Positions 26,182-35,123 of a DNA stretch of 60,028 nucleotides are shown here, in pieces (within the stretch, counting starts at the first letter, position 1; each line of letters opens with the position of its first letter). Where the stretch lies: NCBI GenBank assembly GCA_944320745.1, contig CALUIN010000037.1, positions 1 through 60,028 of the forward strand, in the 5' to 3' direction. The DNA is from an uncultured Alloprevotella sp. (GTDB taxonomy: Bacteria; Bacteroidota; Bacteroidia; Bacteroidales; Bacteroidaceae). The notes beneath the pieces are model-generated. The model ran no database searches. It was not told the origin of the DNA and worked only from the letters and a program-made list of their open reading frames with translations. The translations under genes and the position numbers were made by a program.

Positions 26182-27444
26182 TTACTGAGGCCGGTACGAC
26201 GTGGTACGCCAGCCGACCAGACGGTCGTAACGGCTGCCTGTTTGGCAATAATAAATAAGTATGGTGTATTCGTTTTCTGTTTGCCAGAAGTTTCCTTCTA
26301 CCGCCTGTACGGCGTTGTCCTTTTTCTGCAAGTACTGATAGGAATAGTAGCCCTGTTTCAGCAGTATCGCTCCCTCGTAGGCCTGCGCTTTCGGCCTGTA
26401 GGTGAGGGCGTAGGGAGGGGCCGACTGTCCATAAGTCCAGGCGCCGTCCACATATACCGTTTCTCCGGGGAGCTGCGGCGTGTCCAACGTGAAATGTACC
26501 CACACGTAGTCAGCTTCCGTATCGGAGGACTCGCCCGTGTTGGACAACGGGACGAAAATGCCGTTCTGGTCTTCATCGTACAGATAGTTCGTGCGGGGCT
26601 TATCCGTCAGGAGGGTGACGTGGTAATACGGGTCAAAGTACTTGATGTTGTCGATGTGCAGCCCGGGAGAGCGCGTGCTGTTGATTTCGAACTTGCGGTA
26701 CTCATTGCCCGCCGGGAATATCAGTTCGCGGGAATGCTGCCATACCAGGCTCTGCCCCGTCTGTCCTGTGGGTTGCGGGAAGATAGCTGCCTTGTCCCAT
26801 TGCCCGTTTTGCAGGACTATGACTTTGATTTCATCGTAAGGTGCACGGACGTTTTTCAGTTGGCTGAAATTTACTTCGAGAGAAAGCTGCTGGTGTGCGT
26901 CGTTCCAGTCAATGTCCGTGTTGGTCGTCGCGCTGGCCATGCTACCAGCAGCTTCCTCAGAAACGTAAAAGTAGGTGACCAGAGCCGTTTGGGGGTCTCC
27001 CTCGTCGTTTTCTCCGTAGACCGTCAGACGGTAGTTGCCCGACAAGGTGGGGCGCACCTGTACGTTGGGCAGTGAAAACCGGTAATGAGTGTATAGCACG
27101 GACGTGTTCATGCTTTGGTCATAGTCTTCAATGACGACCTCGTCCGGAACGGAACTCAGATAATCGTTTTCAAATAGGCTTTCGGTCTGCTCGAATAGAG
27201 CGCTGACATGTTCAACCTTGTACGTGAAGCGCTTGTAGGTATGGCTCAGTTCATCGAACGACACCTCAAGCCTGTCGTCCGAGTTAAGCCGGATGACGGG
27301 TACCGGAAGCTGTTTGCCGTTGACCGACAGTTGCAACGTCCGTATGTTGGGGTCGGAGATCACGCTTTTTTGCCCTTGCGCCTCAGAGCAGGCAACGGTC
27401 AGCAGGATGGACAGAGCGAGGTGACGCAACAGTTTCGGGGTCAA
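26182..27444 (-). CDS. DUF5103 / type IX secretion plug-domain protein
   Basis: The 420-residue protein matches the DUF5103 family, now described as the plug of the type IX secretion translocon (the P. gingivalis PlugT9S relative). A hydrophobic segment (LLRHLALSILLTVACS) acts as a signal peptide and may end in a lipobox cysteine. The body is beta-rich: VISDPNIRTLQLSVNG at the start, TFDRTS-like strands, YLYDEDQNGIFVPLSN in the middle and GYYSYQYL near the end. The start is TTG 27444, which overlaps the fucosidase TGA (27443-27441). Another TTG at 27483 is possible but would lengthen the pre-signal region. A PorD-like gene is at 40.5-41.4 kb. Confidence 0.82.
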   Translation of the reverse strand: MTPKLLRHLALSILLTVACSEAQGQKSVISDPNIRTLQLSVNGKQLPVPVIRLNSDDRLEVSFDELSHTYKRFTYKVEHVSALFEQTESLFENDYLSSVPDEVVIEDYDQSMNTSVLYTHYRFSLPNVQVRPTLSGNYRLTVYGENDEGDPQTALVTYFYVSEEAAGSMASATTNTDIDWNDAHQQLSLEVNFSQLKNVRAPYDEIKVIVLQNGQWDKAAIFPQPTGQTGQSLVWQHSRELIFPAGNEYRKFEINSTRSPGLHIDNIKYFDPYYHVTLLTDKPRTNYLYDEDQNGIFVPLSNTGESSDTEADYVWVHFTLDTPQLPGETVYVDGAWTYGQSAPPYALTYRPKAQAYEGAILLKQGYYSYQYLQKKDNAVQAVEGNFWQTENEYTILIYYCQTGSRYDRLVGWRTTSYRPQ

Positions 27445-28757
27445 TGCAGTCTGAATTTGATTTCGATGATGTAGTCCGGACAATTCTGTGGAATGTCCAG
27501 TTCTCTGATTTCAATCTGTTCGTGGTGAGCCGTATATTCCACGTCGTTTCCGTCCGGGAAGCTGGTAACGGAGCTGACTTTTCCCTTTAGCGGAAGGGTG
27601 AACTCCTTGATTTTCGGCGATAGGATGTGAACGAACAGACGGTCCCCCTTGCGCGTGGAGACAATGCTGTCGCCTTGATGCACATCGCCGGCCGTGGTGC
27701 CATAGATTGCATCGCCGTGCTTGTCCAGCCACGTGCCGATGGATTGTAGTCTGCTTAGAGCCGTGTCGGGCAGGCTGCCGTCGGGCTGCGGGCCAATGTT
27801 CAGTAGGAGGTTTGCGCCTTTTGCCGCTGTCCGGGCCAGCAGTTGTAGCAACGTTGCCGGCGACTTGTAGTTCTGGTCCTTGATTTTGTATCCCCACATG
27901 CCGTTCATCGTCTGGCACGTCTCAAGGGGCAGATGCCCTATGGCTTGGCCCGAAAGGCCTGCCTTGTTTTCACCGGGAACGTCGCGCTCGAAGATCTGGA
28001 TGTCCTCGCCGGGGAATGGGGCCAGGTGGTGGTTGTTGCCCACCAGACAGGCCGGCTGCAATTCGTGAATCAGCGAATAGAGCCCCTCCAGCTGCCAGTC
28101 GAAGGTGGAGTCCCGGTCGTGGTCCCATACGCCGTCGAACCAGATGCAGTCCACAGTTCCATACCTGGTCAGCAACTCGCGGAGCTGGCATTTCATGAAG
28201 TCGTAGTATGACGCCCAGTCTGCCTGTCCTTTCCGGCCCGTTCCTTGGCCGGTGCGGCCTATGGGATAGTCCTCGCGGGTCCAGTCAAGCAGCGAGTAAT
28301 ACAAGTGAAGTTTGATGCCTTGGCGATGGCATTCATCGGCCAGCTGACGCAGGATGTCCTTACCGTAGGGGGTGTGCTCAATGTCGTAGGTGGAGCAATC
28401 CGTGTCCCACATGGAAAAGCCGTCGTGGTGGCGCGTCGTGAAGCAGATGTAGCGGGCGCCTGCCGCCTTGATGGCAGACACCCATTTGGCCGCGTCGAAG
28501 TTGTGCGGGTAGAAGGCTTCGGCGGATTTGGCGTATTCGTGGTAGTTGATATTATCATTTGTCATGTACCACTCTCCTTGCGCAAACAGGCTATAGAGCC
28601 CCCAGTGCAGGAAAACGCCGAAGCGATTGTCCTCGAAGGTGGCGCGAGCCTTCAGGTTCTCAGCCGTGGGCGTGTAGGGCGTCGGGGCTTGCGCATTCCC
28701 TGTCAGCGCGCAGCACCACAGCGCGCAGCTCGTCAGCATAGATTTTATAACATTCAT
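27441..28757 (-). CDS. Alpha-L-fucosidase (GH29)
   Basis: The 438-residue secreted glycoside hydrolase has a signal peptide (about 1-23, ending GNAQ) and a GH29 barrel. RFGVFLHWGLYSLFAQGEWY near 45-64, YICFTTRHHDGFSMWDT near 103-119 and CIWFDGVWDHD (about 205-215, nucleophile D in WFDG) are diagnostic. It releases L-fucose from host or plant glycans in the periplasm. A C-terminal beta-sandwich follows from about 350. The ATG at 28757 is chosen over a far-upstream in-frame start because it gives a clean signal peptide. It heads a four-gene unit; CAAAGGTA (minus TACCTTTG) at 28840-28833 is the probable -7 element. Confidence 0.92.
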   Translation of the reverse strand: MNVIKSMLTSCALWCCALTGNAQAPTPYTPTAENLKARATFEDNRFGVFLHWGLYSLFAQGEWYMTNDNINYHEYAKSAEAFYPHNFDAAKWVSAIKAAGARYICFTTRHHDGFSMWDTDCSTYDIEHTPYGKDILRQLADECHRQGIKLHLYYSLLDWTREDYPIGRTGQGTGRKGQADWASYYDFMKCQLRELLTRYGTVDCIWFDGVWDHDRDSTFDWQLEGLYSLIHELQPACLVGNNHHLAPFPGEDIQIFERDVPGENKAGLSGQAIGHLPLETCQTMNGMWGYKIKDQNYKSPATLLQLLARTAAKGANLLLNIGPQPDGSLPDTALSRLQSIGTWLDKHGDAIYGTTAGDVHQGDSIVSTRKGDRLFVHILSPKIKEFTLPLKGKVSSVTSFPDGNDVEYTAHHEQIEIRELDIPQNCPDYIIEIKFRLH

Positions 28758-28882
28758 CTTCTCTTGTAATTTTGTGGGTTTCGTTCGGCTCTGCAACCGC
28801 AATACCAAGCGGACGCGGCATGAATTTCGGAACAAAGGTACGTTTTTTATGCTATAAAGGTGGCAATCCAAGGGGATTTTCG

Positions 28883-28890
28883 TATTTTTG
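28883..28890 (+). promoter_or_regulatory. -7 element of rnpB
   Basis: TATTTTTG fits TAnnTTTG and places the start at about 28897, right at the predicted 5' end of the RNase P RNA. It is divergent from the fucosidase promoter. Confidence 0.5.
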
Positions 28891-28898
28891 CAATGAAT

Positions 28899-29285
28899 GG
28901 GGAGACAGTCGGCCAGCTTGCCGCGTGCACGCTCTGTGTGCAGGAGGAAAGTCCGGGCAACGTAGGGCAACCCGCTTCCTAATGAGAAGCCGTCCGTGAG
29001 GGCGGATTAGTGTAGAAGAAAATAACCGCCGTCCCCCCTCTTACGAGGGAGAGACGGTAAGGGTGAGAAGGTGGTGTAAGAGACTACCAGGCGTGTAGTG
29101 ATGCGCGCGCTGTACACATCGGGTGTTGAAAGTTCATGTAAACTGGTGACCGAGGGCGGCCCGTCCGATTTTTCATCAGAGGGTAGAACGATAGAACCTG
29201 CTGGTGACAGCAGGTCCGGATAAATGGCAGGCACGTCCCTTCGCAGGGGCGCACAGAACCCGGCTTATCGGCCGGCTGTTTCTCT
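28899..29285 (+). ncRNA. rnpB: RNase P RNA (bacterial class A)
   Basis: The conserved P4 strand GAGGAAAGTCCGGGC is at about 28943-28957, and its partner region ACAGAACCCGGCTTATCGGCC is at about 29253-29273. The core block AAGGGTGAGAAGGTGG with AGAGACTACC (about 29057-29092) is present. The ends pair as P1: GGAGACAGTCGGCC near 28901 with GGCCGGCTGTTTCTC near 29270-29284. Length of about 385 bases fits bacterial type A RNA. It is the catalytic part of RNase P, which trims the 5' end of tRNA precursors; rnz, which trims the 3' end, is also in the window. Confidence 0.93.
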
Positions 29286-29415
29286 TTTTATTTAGGTCGG
29301 CACGTTTGTCACGTGGTCTGTTCCCTATAATTAATAAAGGTATTAGGGAGCAAGATGGATTGAGGCTATTCTCTATCATGCAAAGTCAGAGGAATAGCAC
29401 AAGTGCCTTTACCGG

Positions 29416-29454
29416 GCGGGCGCAGACGGATCTTCTTCATCCGTCTGCGCCCGC
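29416..29454. terminator. Strong hairpin between rnpB and a lipoprotein gene
   Basis: A perfect 16-base inverted repeat (29416-29431 with 29439-29454, loop CTTCTTC) lies between the convergent rnpB and lipoprotein genes. No U tract follows on either strand, so it may act as an mRNA end-stabiliser or a U-poor terminator. Confidence 0.5.
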
Positions 29455-29475
29455 TGCTATGTCCGGCGACCGGTT

Positions 29476-30309
29476 TCAGTAACCGTAGCTGACGGAGGCC
29501 ACGCCGCCGTTGGGCGTATGGTAGTTGCATAGCGTGACGTTGCCGTTCTGTGTACTGTATTCAAAATCTATCGTGTAATCGCGGTCGGGGTGTTCGCTGT
29601 AGTTGAACGTCACGCGCTCCACAAGGTGGGTCGTGGGGCGGCCCAGCAATCCGGCGTAATACAGTTGCTCGAAGCCGAGGCATCCCATTTCCTGCCCAAC
29701 GCCTTCGGGCAAGAGTCCGTTGCGGTTGGACAAGGCAGAGGACGTGAAAAGTACGGTGACGGGCTCGTCGTCCGCACCCACGTAGTCAATGCGGGAAATA
29801 TCGCCGTTGTCGTAACTGATTGTGGCCGAACTGCGGTATTGCTGCACTTGTCCGAAACTGTTTTCAAAAACCGTCTTTTCCCATCCCGTCAGCCGGCCGT
29901 CGCGGTAATAAAAAACGTAGATATTCCGGTTCACCGTCATGCGTTCGATGTAGCCTTGCGTGGATAGTTGCAGGTCCACTTGCTCGCCGCTGGAGTTATA
30001 GACGCTGACATTCCATGGTCCGTAGGATAGCTGGCTTGTGTAGGAGAATGAGCGGTCCAGCGCCGGGTCGGGATCGCGCATCATGCCATTGGCCGACACC
30101 AGCCGGCCGTCTGCGTAAGTGAAATTCCAGTCGTAGCCCGTGAGCACGTCACCCAAGTGTGTGATGCTCCTCACGGTAGAGGCTCCGTCGGCGGGTAGCA
30201 TCGGGCGCATGGCAGGTTGCTCGTCGTCCGAGCAGGCCGTCAGCCCGAACAAGCTGAGCGGGACAATGAGCATCCCGAGTCTGTGTTTCAGCGTATGAAG
30301 ATTTTGCAT
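29476..30309 (-). CDS. Lipoprotein of unknown function (DUF4595-like)
   Basis: The 277-residue protein has a lipoprotein signal peptide with lipobox LTAC (about 23-26), followed by SDDEQ, which suggests export to the outer membrane or surface. The body is built from repeated short strands of the type YDWNFTYADGRLVSANG and IYVFYYRDGRLTGWEK, as seen in DUF4595-like and YD-repeat-like bacteroidal lipoproteins. It ends with an aromatic strand (ASVSYGY). No catalytic motif is visible. ATG 30309 gives the proper signal peptide. It stands alone, convergent with rnpB. The family assignment is tentative. Confidence 0.65.
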   Translation of the reverse strand: MQNLHTLKHRLGMLIVPLSLFGLTACSDDEQPAMRPMLPADGASTVRSITHLGDVLTGYDWNFTYADGRLVSANGMMRDPDPALDRSFSYTSQLSYGPWNVSVYNSSGEQVDLQLSTQGYIERMTVNRNIYVFYYRDGRLTGWEKTVFENSFGQVQQYRSSATISYDNGDISRIDYVGADDEPVTVLFTSSALSNRNGLLPEGVGQEMGCLGFEQLYYAGLLGRPTTHLVERVTFNYSEHPDRDYTIDFEYSTQNGNVTLCNYHTPNGGVASVSYGY

Positions 30310-30576
30310 GGTTCCTTCTTTCTTATTTTCTGAATATATGAATAGAGTTTGCTGCAAACTTAGTCAATTCTTGAAAAACAATCGCTGATTTCTGACAGAA
30401 ATCCGAATTGAATTTTGAAAATTAAAGATTTATGAGACAACCGTCGGAATCGAGAGAAAGCAGAATCTGCTTCCGGGCAGATTTCTGAAGGTGGGCGGTT
30501 TTCTAATTATTCGCTCAAGCCTGAATTGTGCATTAAGTTTGAGCTTTATGGCAAAGAGATTATTTACATAAATCCT

Positions 30577-30584
30577 TACCTTTG
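30577..30584 (+). promoter_or_regulatory. -7 element of the AraC-family gene
   Basis: TACCTTTG lies 18 bases before the start codon at 30602. The expected -33 TTG is not seen. The surrounding 30310-30600 stretch is AT-rich. Confidence 0.45.
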
Positions 30585-30601
30585 TCGTCAAAACTACTAA
30601 G

Positions 30602-31435
30602 ATGAAAACAAACTGTTTGAAGGGAATCAACACGTTGCGTTACTCGGATATATTTCTTGCCATGTATTCGGATAACGGGAGCAGTTGTCTGCATCGCAAT
30701 CATTCCCACGTGTTAGTCTATATGTATTCCGGAGAACTGGAGATAAAGGAGCGGGATACAGTCGCCAGATTGCATAAGGGAGAGTGTGCATTTATCCGCA
30801 AGGATTTCGGCGTGCAGCTCACCAAGCAGCCATACAGGGAAGAGCAGTTCAAAGCAATATTTCTGATGTTCACGGATAAATTCCTGCGCAGCTTTTACAG
30901 CCGTTTGGCGAAAGACAGCCTGCCGGACGATGCGCAGCGGAGCAAAGTCAGCTTGTACAGGCTGCCGTCAAACCGCCCCGACATTGTAAGCCTGTTTGAG
31001 TCGATGGCTCCTTATTTCAATTCCGGCATTCGTCCTACGGATGAACTCTTGGAATTGAAGATGTCAGAAGGTATGTACGTTCTGTTGAACACGGACCGGA
31101 ATCTGTATGCTTCGCTCTTCGATTTTGCTGACCCGTGGAAGATAGACATTATGGGCTTTATGGAGCAGAACTACAAGAACAACCTTACGCTGGAGGAGAT
31201 GGCCAAATATACCGGGCGGAGCCTTGCCACTTTCAAGCGCGATTTCAGTAAAGTGAGCGCCCTCTCCCCTCAGGAATGGGTGATACGTCGCAGACTGGAG
31301 GCCGCTCACGCGCTTATTCTCTCCGGTGCAAGGAAAGTGACAGACATCTGTTACGAGGTCGGTTTCAAGAACTTGTCTCACTTCTCCAAGGCTTATAAGG
31401 GTATGTACGGCTGTTCCCCCGCTCACAGTATCTGA
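30602..31435 (+). CDS. AraC-family transcriptional regulator
   Basis: The 277-residue protein has an N-terminal cupin-like sensory half, with CLHRNHSHVLVYMYSGELEI and LHKGECAFIRKDF near 29-76. The C-terminal AraC helix-turn-helix pair covers about 180-277, with NLTLEEMAKYTGRSLATFKRDF and the second helix set KVTDICYEVGFKNLSHFSKAYK. It precedes an SDR gene and an acetyltransferase on the same strand, which are plausible targets, though this is inference. No palindromic operator is obvious to me in the short upstream region. Confidence 0.87.
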   Translation: MKTNCLKGINTLRYSDIFLAMYSDNGSSCLHRNHSHVLVYMYSGELEIKERDTVARLHKGECAFIRKDFGVQLTKQPYREEQFKAIFLMFTDKFLRSFYSRLAKDSLPDDAQRSKVSLYRLPSNRPDIVSLFESMAPYFNSGIRPTDELLELKMSEGMYVLLNTDRNLYASLFDFADPWKIDIMGFMEQNYKNNLTLEEMAKYTGRSLATFKRDFSKVSALSPQEWVIRRRLEAAHALILSGARKVTDICYEVGFKNLSHFSKAYKGMYGCSPAHSI

Positions 31436-31539
31436 TTTTCAGTTTTGGACTGTACGGCAAAATAATTTGAGCCGGCGCGCAAAGTCTTTTTCTGTCTGAC
31501 CAGCTACTTTTGCACCGAAGTTATAAAGCAAAATTTGAT

Positions 31540-32293
31540 ATGGAGGCAAAAGAACAGAAAACAGCATTAGTGACCGGTGCCGGAACGGGCATCGGTCTGG
31601 CGTGTGCCGAGGCCTTTGCGTGTGCAGGATATATCACGGTACTCGCAGACATCAACGAGCCGAAGGAGCAGGCGGCCAGACTTGTGGCGGAGGGCCATCG
31701 GGCTCTGGCTTACCGGGTGGATGTATCGGATACGCAAGCCGTAAAGCAAATGATGGACTGGATGGTTGCGGAGTTCGGGCATTTGGACGCTGCGCACAAC
31801 AATGCCGGCATACAGACACCTCAACGTCCGATGGCGGAAATCACCGACGACGAGTTCGACCGCACGGTAGCCGTTGACTTGAAGGGCGTTTGGAACTGCA
31901 TGCGCTACGAGATCTTGCAAATGTTGAAGCAAGGATATGGTGCGATAGTTAATACGGCGTCGGCCGGAGGCGTAGTCGGTTTTCCCGGGCAGGCTGCCTA
32001 CATTGCCTGCAAACATGCCGTGTTGGGCTTGACAAAAACTGCCGCCATTGATTATGCCGGGAAAGGCATCCGCATAAATGCTGTTTGTCCGGGAGTTATC
32101 CAGACAGCTATGGTGGACGAACTGATAAGCCGAAACCCGGCTCTGGAACAGATGTTCACGAAGGATATTCCTGCCGGCCGGCTTGGCAGGCCGGCAGGAG
32201 ATAGCCGATGCCGTGTTGTGGCTGTGCAGTCCGCAGGCATCGTACATGAACGGCCAGGGGCTGATTGTAGATGGCGGTATCACGGTAAAATAA
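31540..32293 (+). pseudogene. SDR-family oxidoreductase with a C-terminal frameshift
   Basis: The first 218 residues are a normal short-chain dehydrogenase: TGAGTGIG (12-19), NNAG (87-90), S141, Y154 and K158 (YIACK). After GRLGRP the frame shifts and reads an arginine-rich tail, ending at 32298. One base fewer near 32195 restores the family C terminus (EEIADAVLWLCSPQASYMNG and then GLIVDGG) ending at TAA 32291-32293, giving 250 residues. The extra base is probably C32195, which turns CCGGAGGAG into CCGGCAGGAG. It lies in an inverted repeat (32170-32179 with 32189-32198). Either a recent mutation or a base-call error; the catalytic core is intact. Substrate unknown. Confidence 0.85.
32170..32198. 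repeat. Perfect 10-base inverted repeat at the SDR frameshift
   Basis: CCTGCCGGCC (32170-32179) and GGCCGGCAGG (32189-32198) flank a 9-base loop. Without the suspected extra C at 32195 the second arm would be imperfect. Confidence 0.85.
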
Positions 32294-32319
32294 CGTAGAA
32301 TCGTAAGACGGAAAGCGAT

Positions 32320-32898
32320 ATGGATATTTTCGAAAAAGACCTTTCGGGCGCAATGGTCTCGCCCGGCGAGCCCGGTTATGACCAGCTCATCAGTACCATT
32401 TTCGACACGATGAGGACGGCTGCGGAAATGAATGCGAAAGGGTGGCTCTCGCCCGAGGAAGTGCGCGACTATCTGCGCCGCATTACAGGCCGGGAGATAG
32501 ACCCCAGCACCACGCTGTTGCCTCCATTCTATGTTGACTACTGCAAGAACATCCGCATCGGTAAAGGCTGCTGGATTCAGCAGGGCTGCACTTTCTTCGA
32601 CCGTGGCGGCATCACCATCGGCGACGGCGTGTTCATTGCCCCGAAAGTGAACCTCATCACGATCAACCACGACCCGAATCCCGACAATCGCAGTGCGACG
32701 TACGGTCGTCCCATCGTCATTGAGGATAAGGTCTGGATTGGTATCGGCGCTACCGTGCTGCCCGGTGTGCGTATCGGTTACGGCTCTATTGTCGGTGCCA
32801 ACAGTGTGGTTACGCACGACGTGCCGCCCATGACCATTGTGGGAGGCAACCCGGCTAAATTCATTAAAGCGATTGAAGTAAAAAATGACCGGAAGTAG
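32320..32898 (+). CDS. Hexapeptide-repeat acetyltransferase (maltose O-acetyltransferase-like)
   Basis: The 192-residue protein has the left-handed beta-helix of acyl-CoA-dependent O-acetyltransferases. Hexapeptide turns run through NIRIGKGCWIQQGCTFF, GITIGDGVFIAPKVNL and RIGYGSIVGANSVVTHDVPP from about 78 to 170. The acetyl-CoA site IVGGNPAKFIK is near the end and the catalytic-type His is in TINHDPNPDNR (about 109). The N-terminal helical cap resembles maltose/galactoside acetyltransferases. It begins 27 bases after the broken SDR gene and ends at a strong terminator. The acceptor sugar or other substrate is not known. Confidence 0.85.
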   Translation: MDIFEKDLSGAMVSPGEPGYDQLISTIFDTMRTAAEMNAKGWLSPEEVRDYLRRITGREIDPSTTLLPPFYVDYCKNIRIGKGCWIQQGCTFFDRGGITIGDGVFIAPKVNLITINHDPNPDNRSATYGRPIVIEDKVWIGIGATVLPGVRIGYGSIVGANSVVTHDVPPMTIVGGNPAKFIKAIEVKNDRK

Positions 32899-32924
32899 AC
32901 AGCCCGACCGGCCATGTGACGAAC

Positions 32925-32973
32925 AAGGCTGGCGAAGAGAATCCGCGGTATCCTTTTCGCCAGCCTTATTTTT
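32925..32973 (+). terminator. Intrinsic terminator after the acetyltransferase gene
   Basis: AAGGCTGGCGAA (32925-32936) pairs perfectly with 32956-32967, followed by ATTTTT. Confidence 0.85.
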
Positions 32974-33061
32974 GTGTCTCGTGCGTTCCGCGGCGCGGCG
33001 GGTCGCCAGAGTTCGGTGAATCCAGTCCGGGCACCGGCCCCGGGCCGGATGCTTGGGCGGC

Positions 33062-34003
33062 TTAGCGGCGTACAGCCTGGTACAGGCCGACTATGATGGC
33101 CAATCCGCCGATGACCATGGTTGCCGTGAATTGCTCTCCCAGGAAAATCGCGGAGAACGCGCATGTGGAGAGCGGATTGAGGTAAATGTAGTTTGCCGAG
33201 GCTACGGCACCTAATTTTTCCACAATCTTGCTCCAAACGAAGTAGCAGGCCAGCGAGGCGATGAGTCCTAAGAAAAGCAGGTTGGCCCACACCGTGGGGC
33301 GTTGCAGCAATTGGCCTGTCAGTCCTAATAGAGCGCCGTCGGCATAGAGTCCGCCGGGGGTAGAGACCGCGTGAAAGAGGAGTATGGTGAGCAGTCCGTA
33401 GCCGAAAACTTTTCGCGTGAGCATGGCTGCTCCGTAGCGGTCGCCCAGCCGTTTGATGACGAGTTGGTAGACGGCCCACGAGAGGGAGGCGACCAAGGCA
33501 AGCCCGCCGCCCAGTAGCGGGCTTGCCGCCGGGCTGCCTTCGTCGTCGCCGCTGACGATAAGCGCAACGCCCGCCAACGCGACAAGCGTCCACAGCCACA
33601 CGCGGGGCGCTACGGCGTTTCGCCGCGACAGGAAGCTGGCGAACAGTGTCGTGAAGAGTGGCGCCAGGCAGACAATCAGCGAGACGGTGCCGGCCCGGGC
33701 GTGGCAGAGCGCCGTGTTTTCAGCCCAGAAGTAGAGCGAGCCGCCCGTCATGCCGGCTATCAGCATGGCGCTCTCGTCGCGCCAGTTGCGGCAGAACCAT
33801 GACTTGTGGAAAATCAGTGCCATGCCGGCATAGGCCAGGGCAAAGCGCACGCCGAAAATGTTCGTGGGCGTCAGGCCCGATGCGAGCAGCACTTTGGTGG
33901 ATACGAACGTCGTGCCCCAGATGCAGACGGTCAGTACGGCCAGGATGTGATACATGGGCGACGGGCGGCCTTGGGCAGGGGAGGATGCTTGCGTGTCAGG
34001 CAT
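33062..34003 (-). CDS. EamA/DMT-superfamily transporter
   Basis: The 313-residue membrane protein has ten predicted helices in two EamA halves. The first has VCIWGTTFVSTKVLL near 25-39 and GVRFALAYAGMAL, the second SLSWAVYQLVIKRLGDR near 160-176 and NYIYLNPLSTCAFSAIFLGEQFT near 262-284, a pattern typical of drug/metabolite exporters of the inner membrane. The substrate cannot be predicted. It overlaps the upstream mazG gene by 8 bases, so the two are probably translated from one mRNA, although no functional link is known. Confidence 0.87.
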   Translation of the reverse strand: MPDTQASSPAQGRPSPMYHILAVLTVCIWGTTFVSTKVLLASGLTPTNIFGVRFALAYAGMALIFHKSWFCRNWRDESAMLIAGMTGGSLYFWAENTALCHARAGTVSLIVCLAPLFTTLFASFLSRRNAVAPRVWLWTLVALAGVALIVSGDDEGSPAASPLLGGGLALVASLSWAVYQLVIKRLGDRYGAAMLTRKVFGYGLLTILLFHAVSTPGGLYADGALLGLTGQLLQRPTVWANLLFLGLIASLACYFVWSKIVEKLGAVASANYIYLNPLSTCAFSAIFLGEQFTATMVIGGLAIIVGLYQAVRR

Positions 34004-34829
34004 TTTCTTCCGGGGACGGTTGTTCTATCTTTTTCGCCTCGTCCCAGATGGCGTTCATTTCGGCCAAGGACATCTCCGTGAGCGGACGCCCTTTCTTGAT
34101 GGTCTGCGCCTCCAGGTAGTTGAAGCGACGAATGAATTTTTGGTTGGTACGTTCCAAGGCGTTGTCAGGGTTGATTTTGTACAGGCGGGCGGCGTTGATG
34201 AGGCTGAAGAGGACGTCGCCGAACTCAGCTTCAGCCTTGTCGCGGTCCATGTGGGCTATCTCTGATTCAAATTCTCGGATTTCTTCCTTTACTTTGTCCC
34301 ACACCTGGTCGCGTTCTTCCCAGTCGAACCCTACGTTCCGGGCCTTGTCCTGTATGCGGTAAGCCTTGATAAGCGAGGGCAGGGCGTCCGGGACGCCGGC
34401 CAGTACCGTCTTGTTGCCGTCGGCCTCCTTCTGCTTCAGCTGTTCCCACTGCTCGCTGACCTGCTGCGCCGTTTCCACCCGGCCGCCTTCTCCGGCGCCT
34501 GCCGACCCAGAGGGTGGGAACACGTGCGGATGGCGGAAAATGAGTTTGTCGCACAGTTCGTGGCAGACGTCGGCGATGTCGAAGGCACCCTTTTCCGAGC
34601 CGATTTTGGCGTAGAAGCATACGTGTAGCAACACGTCGCCCAGTTCCTTGCAGATGTTCTTCTCGTCGCCTTTCATCAGCGCGTCGCAAAGTTCATAGGT
34701 CTCTTCGATGGTGTTGGGGCGCAGGCTTTCGTTTGTCTGTTTGCGGTCCCACGGGCATTTCACCCGCAATTCGTCGAGTACGTCGAGCAGACGGCCGAAG
34801 GCCTCCATTTTTTCCTGTCTTGTGTGCAT
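33996..34829 (-). CDS. mazG: Nucleoside triphosphate pyrophosphohydrolase MazG
   Basis: The 277-residue enzyme hydrolyses nucleoside triphosphates to monophosphates and pyrophosphate, cleaning the nucleotide pool. It has two MazG domains. In the first, CPWDRKQTNESLRPNTIEETYELCDA (about 25-50) and KELGDVLLHV (about 61-70) carry the metal-binding E-E and E-x2-D residues. In the second, EEIREFESEI (about 182) and AEFGDVLFSLINAARL (about 201-216) repeat them. The ATG at 34829 fits the family. TAACTTTG on the minus strand (34894-34887) is a probable -7 element. The overlapping EamA gene follows. Confidence 0.9.
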   Translation of the reverse strand: MHTRQEKMEAFGRLLDVLDELRVKCPWDRKQTNESLRPNTIEETYELCDALMKGDEKNICKELGDVLLHVCFYAKIGSEKGAFDIADVCHELCDKLIFRHPHVFPPSGSAGAGEGGRVETAQQVSEQWEQLKQKEADGNKTVLAGVPDALPSLIKAYRIQDKARNVGFDWEERDQVWDKVKEEIREFESEIAHMDRDKAEAEFGDVLFSLINAARLYKINPDNALERTNQKFIRRFNYLEAQTIKKGRPLTEMSLAEMNAIWDEAKKIEQPSPEENA

Positions 34830-34955
34830 ATGTCGTAGTTTTGTCGTGTCGTGAGTTAGGGCGGGGTGCGTATGCCCAGTCCGCCGCAAAGTTACAAATT
34901 TAGTGGCGCATCCTGTGCGGTAATTGGGATTCCGGTGGGCAGAGGCTGGAAAAAA

Positions 34956-35014
34956 ACGGGGCTTAGTCCCGTGCGGACGCGCCTAAGCCCCGTCGGCAGG
35001 GGGCTTAGGCCAGT
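34956..35014. repeat. GGGCTTAGCCC-type palindromic repeat, locus 4 (three units)
   Basis: Units lie at 34956-34972, 34979-34993 and 34999-35014, about 22 bases apart, each with the core in full or slightly degraded form. The locus is between the mazG promoter and the 3' end of the tRNA-Glu gene. Confidence 0.8.
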
Positions 35015-35123
35015 GGCGGCGTCGCCAGCTCCGCCATCGGCGGGTTCATGCCGCGCGGCCTGTCGGCCAGGAGCCATAACAGAAAAATCCCTGCGGGCTG
35101 TCAGAGCCAGCAGGGATTCTCAG

